DNA of 64,000 nt, from positions 62,001 to 126,000 of the forward strand of contig BOKO01000007.1 in the NCBI GenBank assembly GCA_016861025.1, read 5' to 3'. Shown here in pieces: positions 23,154 through 33,093 of the stretch. Both the position numbers and the translations under genes were made by a program. The DNA comes from Chloroflexota bacterium (GTDB taxonomy: Bacteria; Chloroflexota; Anaerolineae; Caldilineales; Caldilineaceae). Within the stretch, counting starts at the first letter, position 1, and each line of letters opens with the position of its first letter. The notes below the pieces were generated by a model, which was not told the DNA's origin, ran no database searches, and was given only the letters and a program-made list of their open reading frames with translations.

Positions 23154-25034
23154 ATGTTGGAACATATTCTCACCAATGATGAGGTCTTTGTTGCGCCCGA
23201 CTGGCTGAAGGCGCAGGCGAATCTTCAAGACCTGGAGGCTGAACATGCGCGCAGCATCGCTGACCCAGACGGCTTCTGGGGCGCTTGGGCGATGCGCTAC
23301 GCCTGGTTCAAACCGTGGGAAAAGGTAATGGAGTGGGACTACCCTGACCATCGTTGGTTTGTGGGCGGCGAGACCAATATCACCCTTAACGCGCTCGACC
23401 GCCATGCCGACGGCGCCAACCGCAATAAAGTGGCGCTGATCTGGATCGCGGAGGATGGCGGCGAACGCAAGCTGACATACTACGAGCTGCGGCGGCTGGT
23501 TTCGCAACTGGCGAGCGGGCTGCGCAACCTTGGCGTCGAGAAAGGCGACCGCGTGGTCATTTATATGCCATTGACCATCGAAGGCGTGCTGTCGATGCTG
23601 GCATGTGCGCGGTTGGGCGCGGTGCACTCGGTTGTCTACGCGGGCATGGGCGTCGGCGCCCTGCGCGACCGCATCATCGACGCTGGCGCCAAAATCGTCA
23701 TCGCTGGCGATATCGGCATGCGCCGCGGCAAGGGCGTCGATCTGCGCAGCATCGTCGATCAAGCAATCGAAGATTTACCGCTGCGTCACGTCGTCTGGTT
23801 TCAGCGCAACGTCAAGGCGGAGCTGGGGCCGCGGGATATTGACTTTGACGAGTTGATGGCGCAGAGCAAACCCGACGTCGATCCGGTTCCCGTCGATGCA
23901 GAACACCCCCTTTACATTCTCTACACCTCCGGTTCGACAGGCAAGCCGAAGGGCGTAGTCCATGTACACGGCGGCTACATGATCGGGACGGGGTATCATT
24001 TGCGCCATTTCTATGATGTTAAAGACAGCGATGTTTTCTGGGCGACTTCGGACATTGGCTGGGTGGTGGGGCACTCCTACATCGTCTATGCGCCGCTGGT
24101 CGAAGGGGTGACCTCGGTCTTTCGCGAGGGCGCTCCGGATTGGCCCCACCCAGGCGTCTTCTGGGAGTGCGTCGAGAAATATGGCGTCAATGTCATGTTC
24201 ACGGCGCCGACTGCGGTGCGCATGTTCATGAAATATGGCGCCGGGCACGTTGAAAAGTACGACCTCTCCACCTTGCGCCTGATCGCTGTCGCTGGCGAGC
24301 CGCTCAACCCGGAGGCGATGCGGTGGGCGCACAAACATCTGCTCGGCGACGGCAAGCGCGGCTTTGTGGCTGACAACTGGTGGCAGACCGAGTTGGGCGG
24401 GCCTGCCATCGCCACGCCGATCGTCAAGAGCGCCAAGCCGGGCGCGGCGGGCTTGCCGCTGCCGGGCGTCGAGGCGGAGGTCGTCGACACCGACGGCAAC
24501 GCTGTGCCAAAGGGCAAAGGCGGGCTGTTGGCGCTCAAGCGTCCCTTCCCGCACATGATGCGCACGATCTGGGGAGCGCATAGCCGCTACGAACAATACT
24601 GGAGTGAGATTCCCGGCTGCTACGCGGCTGGCGACGTGGCAAGCTGGGACGAGGAGGGCTACATCTCCGTGCTCGGACGCAGCGACGACGTGCTCAACGT
24701 GGCGGGCCATCGCATCGGCACGGCGGATATCGAATCGGCGATGATTACGCATCCGGCGGTGGCGGAGTCGGCGGTGATCGGCGTGCCCGACCCGATCAAA
24801 GGCGAGGCGATCAAGGCGTTCGTGGTGCTGCGCATCGCTGTGGAGCCGAGCGAAGAGATACGTCAGAGCATCATCGAGCACGTGCGCCGCGAACTTGGCC
24901 CCATCGCCACGCCGAGCCAGGTGGCCTTCACAGAAAAATTGCCCAAAACCCGCAGCGGCAAGATCGTCCGACGTCTGCTCAAGGCGCAAGAATTGGGCAA
25001 GGATCCGGGCGATCTTAGCACGCTGGAGGATTGA
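23154..25034 (+). CDS. Propionyl-CoA synthetase-like (PrpE-type) acyl-CoA ligase
   Basis: The 626-residue paralogue of the upstream Acs has ILYTSGSTGKPKG, NWWQTELGG and PKTRSGKIVRR with Lys603. Where the Acs-like protein has WITGHSY, this one has WVVGHSY (Val305), the substitution seen in propionyl-CoA synthetase. A preference for propionate or another slightly larger acid is therefore likely. The ATG at 23154 is chosen because CGGAGGTG lies 5 nt upstream; a longer frame back to 23073 has no such site. A heptamer repeat separates it from acs, but both probably belong to one transcription unit leading into the transporter genes. Confidence 0.85.
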   Translation: MLEHILTNDEVFVAPDWLKAQANLQDLEAEHARSIADPDGFWGAWAMRYAWFKPWEKVMEWDYPDHRWFVGGETNITLNALDRHADGANRNKVALIWIAEDGGERKLTYYELRRLVSQLASGLRNLGVEKGDRVVIYMPLTIEGVLSMLACARLGAVHSVVYAGMGVGALRDRIIDAGAKIVIAGDIGMRRGKGVDLRSIVDQAIEDLPLRHVVWFQRNVKAELGPRDIDFDELMAQSKPDVDPVPVDAEHPLYILYTSGSTGKPKGVVHVHGGYMIGTGYHLRHFYDVKDSDVFWATSDIGWVVGHSYIVYAPLVEGVTSVFREGAPDWPHPGVFWECVEKYGVNVMFTAPTAVRMFMKYGAGHVEKYDLSTLRLIAVAGEPLNPEAMRWAHKHLLGDGKRGFVADNWWQTELGGPAIATPIVKSAKPGAAGLPLPGVEAEVVDTDGNAVPKGKGGLLALKRPFPHMMRTIWGAHSRYEQYWSEIPGCYAAGDVASWDEEGYISVLGRSDDVLNVAGHRIGTADIESAMITHPAVAESAVIGVPDPIKGEAIKAFVVLRIAVEPSEEIRQSIIEHVRRELGPIATPSQVAFTEKLPKTRSGKIVRRLLKAQELGKDPGDLSTLED

Positions 25035-25087
25035 GGAATTTCGTTATCCCGCTTTTTTACTTTCATCTACCAAGGAGGAGTTCAGCG

Positions 25088-25411
25088 ATGGCAAAGCAGA
25101 CAACCAAGCCAAAGCCAGCCTCAGGCAAAGGCGGCGGCGGCAAATCTAGGCAGACTTGGACGGTGGAAAAAGCCAAAGCATATTGGCGGCGCAATCTGAA
25201 GATCATCGGCATTCTGCTGGCGATCTGGTTTGTGGTGTCATATCTGTTCGGTATTCTGTTCGCCAACATTTTGTATGGCGTGCCTATCGGCCAGATTCCC
25301 GCCAGCTTCTGGTTTGCTCAGCAGGGCGCCATCATCACCTTCGTGATTCTGATCTTCGTCTACTGTTGGATCATGGATCGCGTAGACAAAGAATTCGATG
25401 TGAATGAATAG
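25088..25411 (+). CDS. DUF4212 small transporter subunit
   Basis: The 107-residue protein has a basic N-terminus rich in Lys and Gly, then the DUF4212 features AYWRRNLKI, a TM helix near residues 38-60, the FGILFANIL and IPASFWFAQQGA motifs, and a second TM helix near 75-95 ending in MDRVDKEF. The family is the small membrane partner of VC_2705-type sodium/solute symporters and nearly always precedes them, as it does here by 21 nt. GGAGG precedes the ATG at 25088. It probably helps assembly or activity of the acid transporter. Confidence 0.9.
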   Translation: MAKQTTKPKPASGKGGGGKSRQTWTVEKAKAYWRRNLKIIGILLAIWFVVSYLFGILFANILYGVPIGQIPASFWFAQQGAIITFVILIFVYCWIMDRVDKEFDVNE

Positions 25412-25432
25412 GATGTAGAGGAGGACTAACCC

Positions 25433-27214
<1,782 letters not shown>

Positions 27215-27222
27215 TGCTTGTT

Positions 27223-27340
27223 CCTACGCGATCACGTATGTGCGGTGCTCAATCGCAGCACTGCGTGATCGCGTAGGTGCGGTTCTCAACCGCATATTCT
27301 TTGTTGGAAAGGAATGTGCGGTTGAGAACCGCACCTACAT
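27223..27340. repeat. Cluster of short palindromes (REP/MITE-like)
   Basis: A 14-bp perfect inverted repeat (27223-27236 with 27264-27277) encloses a 17-nt palindromic word (27241-27257). Two better copies of that word, of form TGCGGTT-N3-AACCGCA, follow at 27278-27294 and 27317-27333 and face each other, so the flanks GTAGG...CCTAC also pair. This is the pattern of a palindromic intergenic repeat, located between the symporter and CBS-protein genes. Confidence 0.7.
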
Positions 27341-27360
27341 GCCAACCCAACAAGAAGCCT

Positions 27361-29163
27361 ATGGAAGCCCTGGAATTCATCGAACAGATTCCCCCCTTCG
27401 ACCAACTGCAACCGGCTGACCTGGAGCTTGTACGCCAGGCGCTGCAGCGCGTCGAATATGAAGCAGGCGCCGTGATGCTCCGACAGGGCGGCGCTCCCAG
27501 CGCATATCTGAACATCGTGCGCAGCGGTGCGGTTGAACTACGTTCCGGCGGGCAGGTGCGCCAGACGCTGGAAGTGGGCGATATGTTCGGCTTTCCGTCG
27601 ATGCTCAGCCAGGAAGCGCCGCTCGCCGACGCCGTGGCGGTTGATGCGTGTGTGATCTATCGCATCCCCGAGACGCTCTTTCGCACGCTGCTCGAACGGC
27701 CGCCCTTCGCTCAATATTTTCTGCGCGGGCTGAGCGATCGTCTGCGCAGCGCCGCTTCTGGCGAACAGCCGCTGAATACACAGGGGCTGGCGATGCCGAC
27801 AAAATACCTGATCGGACGCGAACCGCTTTTTGTTGCGCCGGATGCAACTGTACAGCAGGCGGCTCAGATCATGTCGGATGCAGGCGTCAGTTCGGTGTTG
27901 GTGGCGGCGGACCCGCCCGGCATCCTCACCGACCGCGATCTGCGCCGCCGCGTGCTGGCAGCCGGGCGCGGGCCATCCACGCCGGTGAGCGATGTGATGA
28001 GCCGTCCGCTGGTGACGCTCGATTCGGATACGCCTGTCCATGGGGCAATGATGCGCATGTTGGAGAAGAAGATCCATCATCTGGCGCTGACCGAAGAGAA
28101 TCGCATCGTTGGCCTGATCTCCTCAACCGATCTGCTGCGTTTTCAGTCGCAAGACCCGATCTTTTTGCAACGCCAGCTCAAATCGCTGCACGATCCTGTA
28201 GAACTGGCGCGCTACAGCAACGAGGTCAATAGCGCCATCGAAATGCTCAGACGCGGCGGGTTGGCGGCGCTGCAGATAGGGCGTATTGTCTCCACGCTCA
28301 ACGACACATTGATCAGTCGCCTGGTGCAGCAGGCGGAGATGGAGCTGGGCAAACCGCCCATGCCCTACGCGTGGATCGTTTTTGGCTCAGAAGGACGTTG
28401 CGAACAGGTGGTGCTGACCGACCAGGACAACGCGCTGATCTACGCTGAACCATCTGACGCCGCGCACGCATATTTCGGCAGGCTGGCTGACTTTGTCGTG
28501 ACGCGGTTGATCCGCGCCGGCTTCCCGCCCTGTCCCGGCGGCTACATGGCGACAAACTGGTGCAAGCCGCTGGAGGATTGGCTTGCGCTCTTTGCCGGCT
28601 GGATCGACCGCCCTGAACCACAGGCGTTGATGGAGGCGGGCATCTTTTTCGATTTTCGCAAGATTCACGGCGACCTGTCGCTGGAGTCGCTGGAGCAGCA
28701 GATGGTGAGCGCACGACGCAACGGCATCTTTCTCGCCTACCTGGCGCAGGCAGCCAATGCATTTGCGCCGCCGTTGGGTTTCTTCAACCGGCTGCGCAGC
28801 GAAGGCGGCTACATCGATCTCAAGAAAGGCGGCATTGCGCCGGTGGTGGGGATGGCGCGCGCGCTGGCGCTCGCCGTCGGCTCGCGTGAACGTTCGACCA
28901 TCGAACGGCTGGCGGCGGCGGTGGAAGGCGGTTCGCTCAGCCGCGAAGGCGCCGACAACCTGCAGGGTGCGTTTGAGTTTTTCCTGCACATTCGTCTGCG
29001 TGCACAACTGGCGGCGATTCGCGCCGGCGAAACACCTGACAATCGCATTTTGCTCAAGAGCCTCACCACGCGCGAACAGCGCCTGCTCAAAGATGCGTTT
29101 GTGATGGTGCGCGAAATGCAGGACGCTGTGGCGTCGCAACTGCAGGGCGGCGGTCTGCGGTAA
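27361..29163 (+). CDS. cNMP-binding/CBS/DUF294 nucleotidyltransferase-like regulator
   Basis: The 600-residue protein has a cyclic-nucleotide-binding-like domain (about 15-125), two CBS motifs (about 145-265), and a DUF294 nucleotidyltransferase-like domain with GSEGRCEQVVLTDQDNALI near residues 340-360. A DUF294 C-terminal helical domain (FFDFRKIHGD) completes it. CBS pairs usually bind adenine nucleotides, so the protein probably senses energy charge and may add nucleotides to, or regulate, a partner such as the transporter or kinase. The family commonly accompanies VC_2705-type symporters. The ATG at 27361 is preferred, because a longer frame would start within the palindromic repeat. Confidence 0.88.
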   Translation: MEALEFIEQIPPFDQLQPADLELVRQALQRVEYEAGAVMLRQGGAPSAYLNIVRSGAVELRSGGQVRQTLEVGDMFGFPSMLSQEAPLADAVAVDACVIYRIPETLFRTLLERPPFAQYFLRGLSDRLRSAASGEQPLNTQGLAMPTKYLIGREPLFVAPDATVQQAAQIMSDAGVSSVLVAADPPGILTDRDLRRRVLAAGRGPSTPVSDVMSRPLVTLDSDTPVHGAMMRMLEKKIHHLALTEENRIVGLISSTDLLRFQSQDPIFLQRQLKSLHDPVELARYSNEVNSAIEMLRRGGLAALQIGRIVSTLNDTLISRLVQQAEMELGKPPMPYAWIVFGSEGRCEQVVLTDQDNALIYAEPSDAAHAYFGRLADFVVTRLIRAGFPPCPGGYMATNWCKPLEDWLALFAGWIDRPEPQALMEAGIFFDFRKIHGDLSLESLEQQMVSARRNGIFLAYLAQAANAFAPPLGFFNRLRSEGGYIDLKKGGIAPVVGMARALALAVGSRERSTIERLAAAVEGGSLSREGADNLQGAFEFFLHIRLRAQLAAIRAGETPDNRILLKSLTTREQRLLKDAFVMVREMQDAVASQLQGGGLR

Positions 29164-29283
29164 AATGGTTTGTGAATCCGTGGGTTTCTGCTCTGTCGGG
29201 TGCAGTCAACTATGCAAAGAGACAGCGGCGCGTCGCTCCTCGCAACTCGCCCCTCGCCTCAGTTTCAATTAGGAAGAGTACGT

Positions 29284-29673
29284 GTGAACAAGCTCAATCG
29301 ACTCGTGTTTGGCGGCGTCATTGGTCTGATGGCCGGCGTCAGCTTTCATCTGACCGTGCTGCCGTTCGTGGCGGAGAGCATCTTGCCCGATGTGCTCAGC
29401 AACGTTTACGCCTCGATGAACCCTGCCACCCTCTGGCTGGCGGCGATCTGGATGAGCGGCGGCGCGCTGGCGGCGTGGGTGGGTGGCGCGCGCCGCGGCG
29501 GATTGATCTTTGGGTTGGGTGGGTTAATTGCGGGCGCGCTCTTTGGACTATCGATGGCGCTCAGCAGCCAGGCATGGGCGGCGCTGCTGGTTGCGGCGAC
29601 AACGGGCTGGCTCTATGGCTGGGGCGCCGGGCTGCTGGTCGGCGGCGGTTTCGGACCTGCAGTGAAAAGTTGA
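29284..29673 (+). CDS. Small polytopic membrane protein, unknown
   Basis: The 129-residue protein has four hydrophobic segments rich in Gly and Ala (for example FGGVIGLMAGVSF, AALLVAATTGWLYGW) and no recognised domain. The GTG at 29284 is chosen because GGAAGA lies upstream. A longer frame back to 29200 would run through a CTCGCAACTCGCCCCTCGCC repeat-like stretch. It lies between the CBS/DUF294 gene and the sensor kinase, in the same orientation, 10 nt from the next small membrane protein, so it probably belongs to the transport/sensing operon. Confidence 0.65.
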   Translation: MNKLNRLVFGGVIGLMAGVSFHLTVLPFVAESILPDVLSNVYASMNPATLWLAAIWMSGGALAAWVGGARRGGLIFGLGGLIAGALFGLSMALSSQAWAALLVAATTGWLYGWGAGLLVGGGFGPAVKS

Positions 29674-29683
29674 TGGAGGAGCA

Positions 29684-29878
29684 ATGTTACCCAATCGACG
29701 CGGGCAGTGGTTGATCGTGCTCTTTGTGGCGGGTTGCCTCCTCTTTGGCTTTCCACTGATGGCGCTATTCAACCAGCCACAACTGGCGGTGGGAGTCCCA
29801 ATCACCGTGCTCTATCTGTTTAGCATCTGGTTTGTCGTGATCGGGTTGACGTGGTTGATCCATGAACGGCGCAACTGA
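29684..29878 (+). CDS. Small two-helix membrane protein, unknown
   Basis: The 64-residue protein has two transmembrane helices (about residues 8-28 and 36-58) and a basic C-terminus HERRN. A good GGAGGAG site precedes its ATG. Small two-helix proteins often precede SSS-family transporters as accessory subunits. This one stands 47 nt before the transporter-kinase hybrid and may be its partner, by analogy with DUF4212 and the symporter. No sequence family is clearly recognised. Confidence 0.7.
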   Translation: MLPNRRGQWLIVLFVAGCLLFGFPLMALFNQPQLAVGVPITVLYLFSIWFVVIGLTWLIHERRN

Positions 29879-29925
29879 TGGCTTGATCGGAGATTCATAG
29901 ATGAGGATGTGAGAAAGCGGCATCA

Positions 29926-32685
29926 ATGTTCGGCGGCGTGATGATTGCGGTTGCATTGCTCTATCTGGGCGTACTCTTTGCCATCGCCTATTATGGCGAC
30001 TGGCGGGCGGAGCGCGGGCGGAGTCTGATCAACAATCCCTATGTCTACGCACTGTCGATGGGCGTCTATTGCACAGCCTGGACCTACTATGGCAGCGTCG
30101 GACGGGCAGCGAGCAGCGGGCTGGGCTTCCTGCCGATCTACATTGGGCCGACCCTGATCGCAATCCTGTGGTGGTTCGTGCTGCGCAAGATGGTGCGCAT
30201 CAGCCGTGTGAACCGCATCACCACCATCGCCGATTTCATGGCGTCGCGCTATGGCAAAAGCACCAGTTTGGGCGGCCTGGTTACGGTGATTGCGGTCGTT
30301 GGCATTATACCGTATATCTCGCTGCAGCTCAACGCCGTCTCCGCCAGTTTTACGCTGCTCTGGAACTATCCACAATCTATGTCGGCGGCTGCCGAGCCTT
30401 TTGCGCCGGGCAGCCTCGACACCGCCTTGTGGGTGACATTTGGCATGGCGGCGTTTGCGATTCTCTTCGGCGCGCGCCATCTCGACGTGACCGAACATCA
30501 CGAAGGGCTGGTCGCTGCCATTGCTTTCGAGTCGATCGTCAAACTGGCGGCGTTTCTGGCGGTGGGCTTCTTTGTGACCTTCGCTCTCTTCAACGGTCCA
30601 GCCGAGATTTTCGGACTTGCCGCCGCCGACCCGACGCTTGCGCAGCTTTTCACCTTCAATGCAGAGACTATCAACGCCAGCGAGTGGGGATGGCTGACCT
30701 TCCTTTCGATGCTGGCGATCCTTTTTCTGCCGCGCCAGTTTCAGATGGCTGTGCTCGAAAACATGGACGAAACGCACATCCGCAAAGCGAGCTGGCTCTT
30801 TCCACTCTACCTGTTGGTGATCAACCTTTTTGTGTTGCCGATTGCGCTGGCGGGGCTGATGATCTTCCGCGACCGGCCGATGGACGCCGACCTCTTTGTG
30901 CTTGGGTTGCCGATGGCGGCGGGCAGCGAGACGTTGGCGCTCTTCGTCTTTATCGGTGGGTTGTCGGCGGCGACGAGCATGGTGATCGTCGATACGGTGG
31001 CGCTGAGCACGATGGTCTCCAACGATCTGATGACGCCGCTGCTGCTCAAGCTACGCATTCTGCGTCCGTCGGAGCGCGGCGACTACGGCAGCGTGCTGTT
31101 GGCGATCCGCCGCATTGCGATTGCCGTGATCATGATGCTCGGCTACTTTTATTATCTTCTGACTGACACCTCGGCCTCGCTGGTGTCGATCGGGCTGATC
31201 TCGTTCGCTGCGGTGGCGCAGTTCGCCCCCTCTTTTCTTGGCGGCGTTTACTGGAAGGGCGGCACGCGGCTCGGCGCGCTGACGGGGCTGATCGCTGGCT
31301 TTCTCGTATGGGGGTACACGCTGCCGCTGGCGGCCACGCATAGCATCGGTGGCGTGCCCGACGATTTTCTGATGAACGGGCCGTGGGGCATCGGCTGGCT
31401 GCGCCCGCACAATCTCTTTGGATTGACCGATCTCGATCCGGTGGCGCACTCGCTGTTTTGGAGCTTGCTCGTCAACGCTGGCGCCTATGTCGTCGTTTCG
31501 CTGGCGAGCAGACCGAGCGTGCTCGAACAGGGGCAGGCATCGCGCTTTGTGGATGTCTTCGACTACAGCGCCGACAGCGATGTGGTCTTTCTCTGGCGTG
31601 GCACAGCCACGGTGGAATCGTTGCGCTCCTTGCTCGAACGCTTCCTGGGAGCGGCGCGCACCGAACGCGAGCTGAACGACTACGGTCATCGCCACGGCAT
31701 CGACTTGCGCAAAACACTGCAAGCCACGCCGGAGCTGGTGCAACACGCCGAACGCCTGCTCTCCGGCGTGATGGGCGCAGCGTCGGCGCGCGTCGCCATC
31801 GCCTCGGTCGTGCAGGAAGAGCGGCTGTCGATGGACGAGGTGCTGCGCCTTCTCGACGAAACGTCGCAGGTGCGCGCCTACAGCCGCCAACTCGAACAGC
31901 GCACCCAACAGCTGGAGCAGAAAAGCCGTGAGCTGGAAGCCGCCACCGGCGAGCTGCGCGCTGCCAACGAACGCCTGCAGGAGCTGGATCGGCTCAAAGA
32001 CGATTTTATCTCCACCGTCACACATGAGCTGCGCACACCGCTGACCTCGATCCGCGCCTTCGCCGAAATTCTGCACGATAACCCCGATCTCGCTGCGGAT
32101 CGTCGCATTCACTTTCTCGGCATCGTGCTGAAGGAGAGCGAGCGGCTGACGCGGCTGATCAACCAGGTGCTCGACCTTGCCAAACTGGAAGCGGGCGCGG
32201 CGGAATGGAACACCATCGAGGTCGATATGCGCGCGCTGATCGGCGAGGCGGTTAAGGCGTCGAGCGGCATGGCGGACGAGAAAGGTGTGCAATTGACAGT
32301 GGAAGTCGATGATGCACAGCCAATGACAGTGTGGGCGGATCGCGACCGCGTCATGCAAGTGATGCTCAACCTGCTCTCCAATGCCGTGAAGTTTTCACCA
32401 GCCAAACGCGGCGAGGTGCATGTTTCTGCTGAATGCAATGATGGCTGGCTGGTTGTCCACGTCGCCGACAACGGCGAAGGCATCAGCGCCGAAGATCAGA
32501 AAATTATCTTCGACAAGTTTCGCCAGGGCGGCGATCGGCGTCTGGGCAAGCCGCAGGGCACCGGGCTAGGGTTGCCGATCAGCGCGCAGATCGTGGCGCA
32601 CTTTGGCGGTCGGCTTTGGGTGGAAAGCGAACCGGGCAGGGGCGCAACATTCTCGTTTATGTTGCCGCTGCCCGCTGATAGGTAA
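29926..32685 (+). CDS. Sodium/solute symporter-histidine kinase hybrid (CbrA-like)
   Basis: The 919-residue protein joins an SSS transporter-like module (about residues 1-520, some 13 hydrophobic segments, with ADFMASRYGKS and GARHLDVTEHHEG) to a cytoplasmic kinase. A linker of about 120 residues ends in a coiled coil rich in Gln and Glu (about 640-690). HisKA follows, with His700 in VTHELRTPLTSIR, and HATPase with N box MLNLLSNAVKF, G1 VADNGEGI and G2 GTGLGLPIS. In CbrA-type kinases the transporter part senses or moves a nutrient and tunes phosphorelay. Here the likely ligand is a carboxylate or amino acid, and the adjacent receiver proteins are candidate partners. Confidence 0.9.
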   Translation: MFGGVMIAVALLYLGVLFAIAYYGDWRAERGRSLINNPYVYALSMGVYCTAWTYYGSVGRAASSGLGFLPIYIGPTLIAILWWFVLRKMVRISRVNRITTIADFMASRYGKSTSLGGLVTVIAVVGIIPYISLQLNAVSASFTLLWNYPQSMSAAAEPFAPGSLDTALWVTFGMAAFAILFGARHLDVTEHHEGLVAAIAFESIVKLAAFLAVGFFVTFALFNGPAEIFGLAAADPTLAQLFTFNAETINASEWGWLTFLSMLAILFLPRQFQMAVLENMDETHIRKASWLFPLYLLVINLFVLPIALAGLMIFRDRPMDADLFVLGLPMAAGSETLALFVFIGGLSAATSMVIVDTVALSTMVSNDLMTPLLLKLRILRPSERGDYGSVLLAIRRIAIAVIMMLGYFYYLLTDTSASLVSIGLISFAAVAQFAPSFLGGVYWKGGTRLGALTGLIAGFLVWGYTLPLAATHSIGGVPDDFLMNGPWGIGWLRPHNLFGLTDLDPVAHSLFWSLLVNAGAYVVVSLASRPSVLEQGQASRFVDVFDYSADSDVVFLWRGTATVESLRSLLERFLGAARTERELNDYGHRHGIDLRKTLQATPELVQHAERLLSGVMGAASARVAIASVVQEERLSMDEVLRLLDETSQVRAYSRQLEQRTQQLEQKSRELEAATGELRAANERLQELDRLKDDFISTVTHELRTPLTSIRAFAEILHDNPDLAADRRIHFLGIVLKESERLTRLINQVLDLAKLEAGAAEWNTIEVDMRALIGEAVKASSGMADEKGVQLTVEVDDAQPMTVWADRDRVMQVMLNLLSNAVKFSPAKRGEVHVSAECNDGWLVVHVADNGEGISAEDQKIIFDKFRQGGDRRLGKPQGTGLGLPISAQIVAHFGGRLWVESEPGRGATFSFMLPLPADR

Positions 32686-32703
32686 AATCAAGTGGAGGAG
32701 ACA

Positions 32704-33093
32704 ATGCCGGCCAAGGTGTTGATCGTCGACGATGAAGCCAACATCGTAATTTCGCTGGAATTTCTGATGGAGCAGGCAGGCTATGCAGTGGCAATTGCGC
32801 GCAACGGCGATGAGGCGATCGAGAAAATCGAAAGTTTTCGCCCCGATCTTGTGCTGCTCGATGTGATGTTGCCTGGCGTTAACGGTTTTGATATTCTGCA
32901 GCGCGTGCGTCAACAGCCTGAACATCGCGGCATGGCGATCATTATGCTCACGGCAAAAGGGCGCGAAGTGGAAGTCACCAAAGGGCTTGCATTGGGCGCC
33001 GATGCATATATCACCAAGCCGTTTTCCACGCGCGACCTGCTGGCAGAAGTGCGCCGTCACCTGAACGCAAATCATGAAACGTTCACAGATTAG
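32704..33093 (+). CDS. Stand-alone receiver (CheY-like) response regulator
   Basis: The 129-residue protein is a single receiver domain with Asp9/Asp10, the phospho-acceptor Asp53 in LVLLDVMLPG, a Thr in MLTAKG and Lys105 in YITKPF. It has no output domain, so it must act through protein contacts, for example as an intermediate between the upstream hybrid kinase and the downstream proteins. The ATG at 32704 is chosen because GGAGGAG lies just upstream; a GTG at 32692 would place that site inside the gene. Its 3' end overlaps the next gene by 20 nt, so the two are translationally coupled. Confidence 0.88.
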   Translation: MPAKVLIVDDEANIVISLEFLMEQAGYAVAIARNGDEAIEKIESFRPDLVLLDVMLPGVNGFDILQRVRQQPEHRGMAIIMLTAKGREVEVTKGLALGADAYITKPFSTRDLLAEVRRHLNANHETFTD

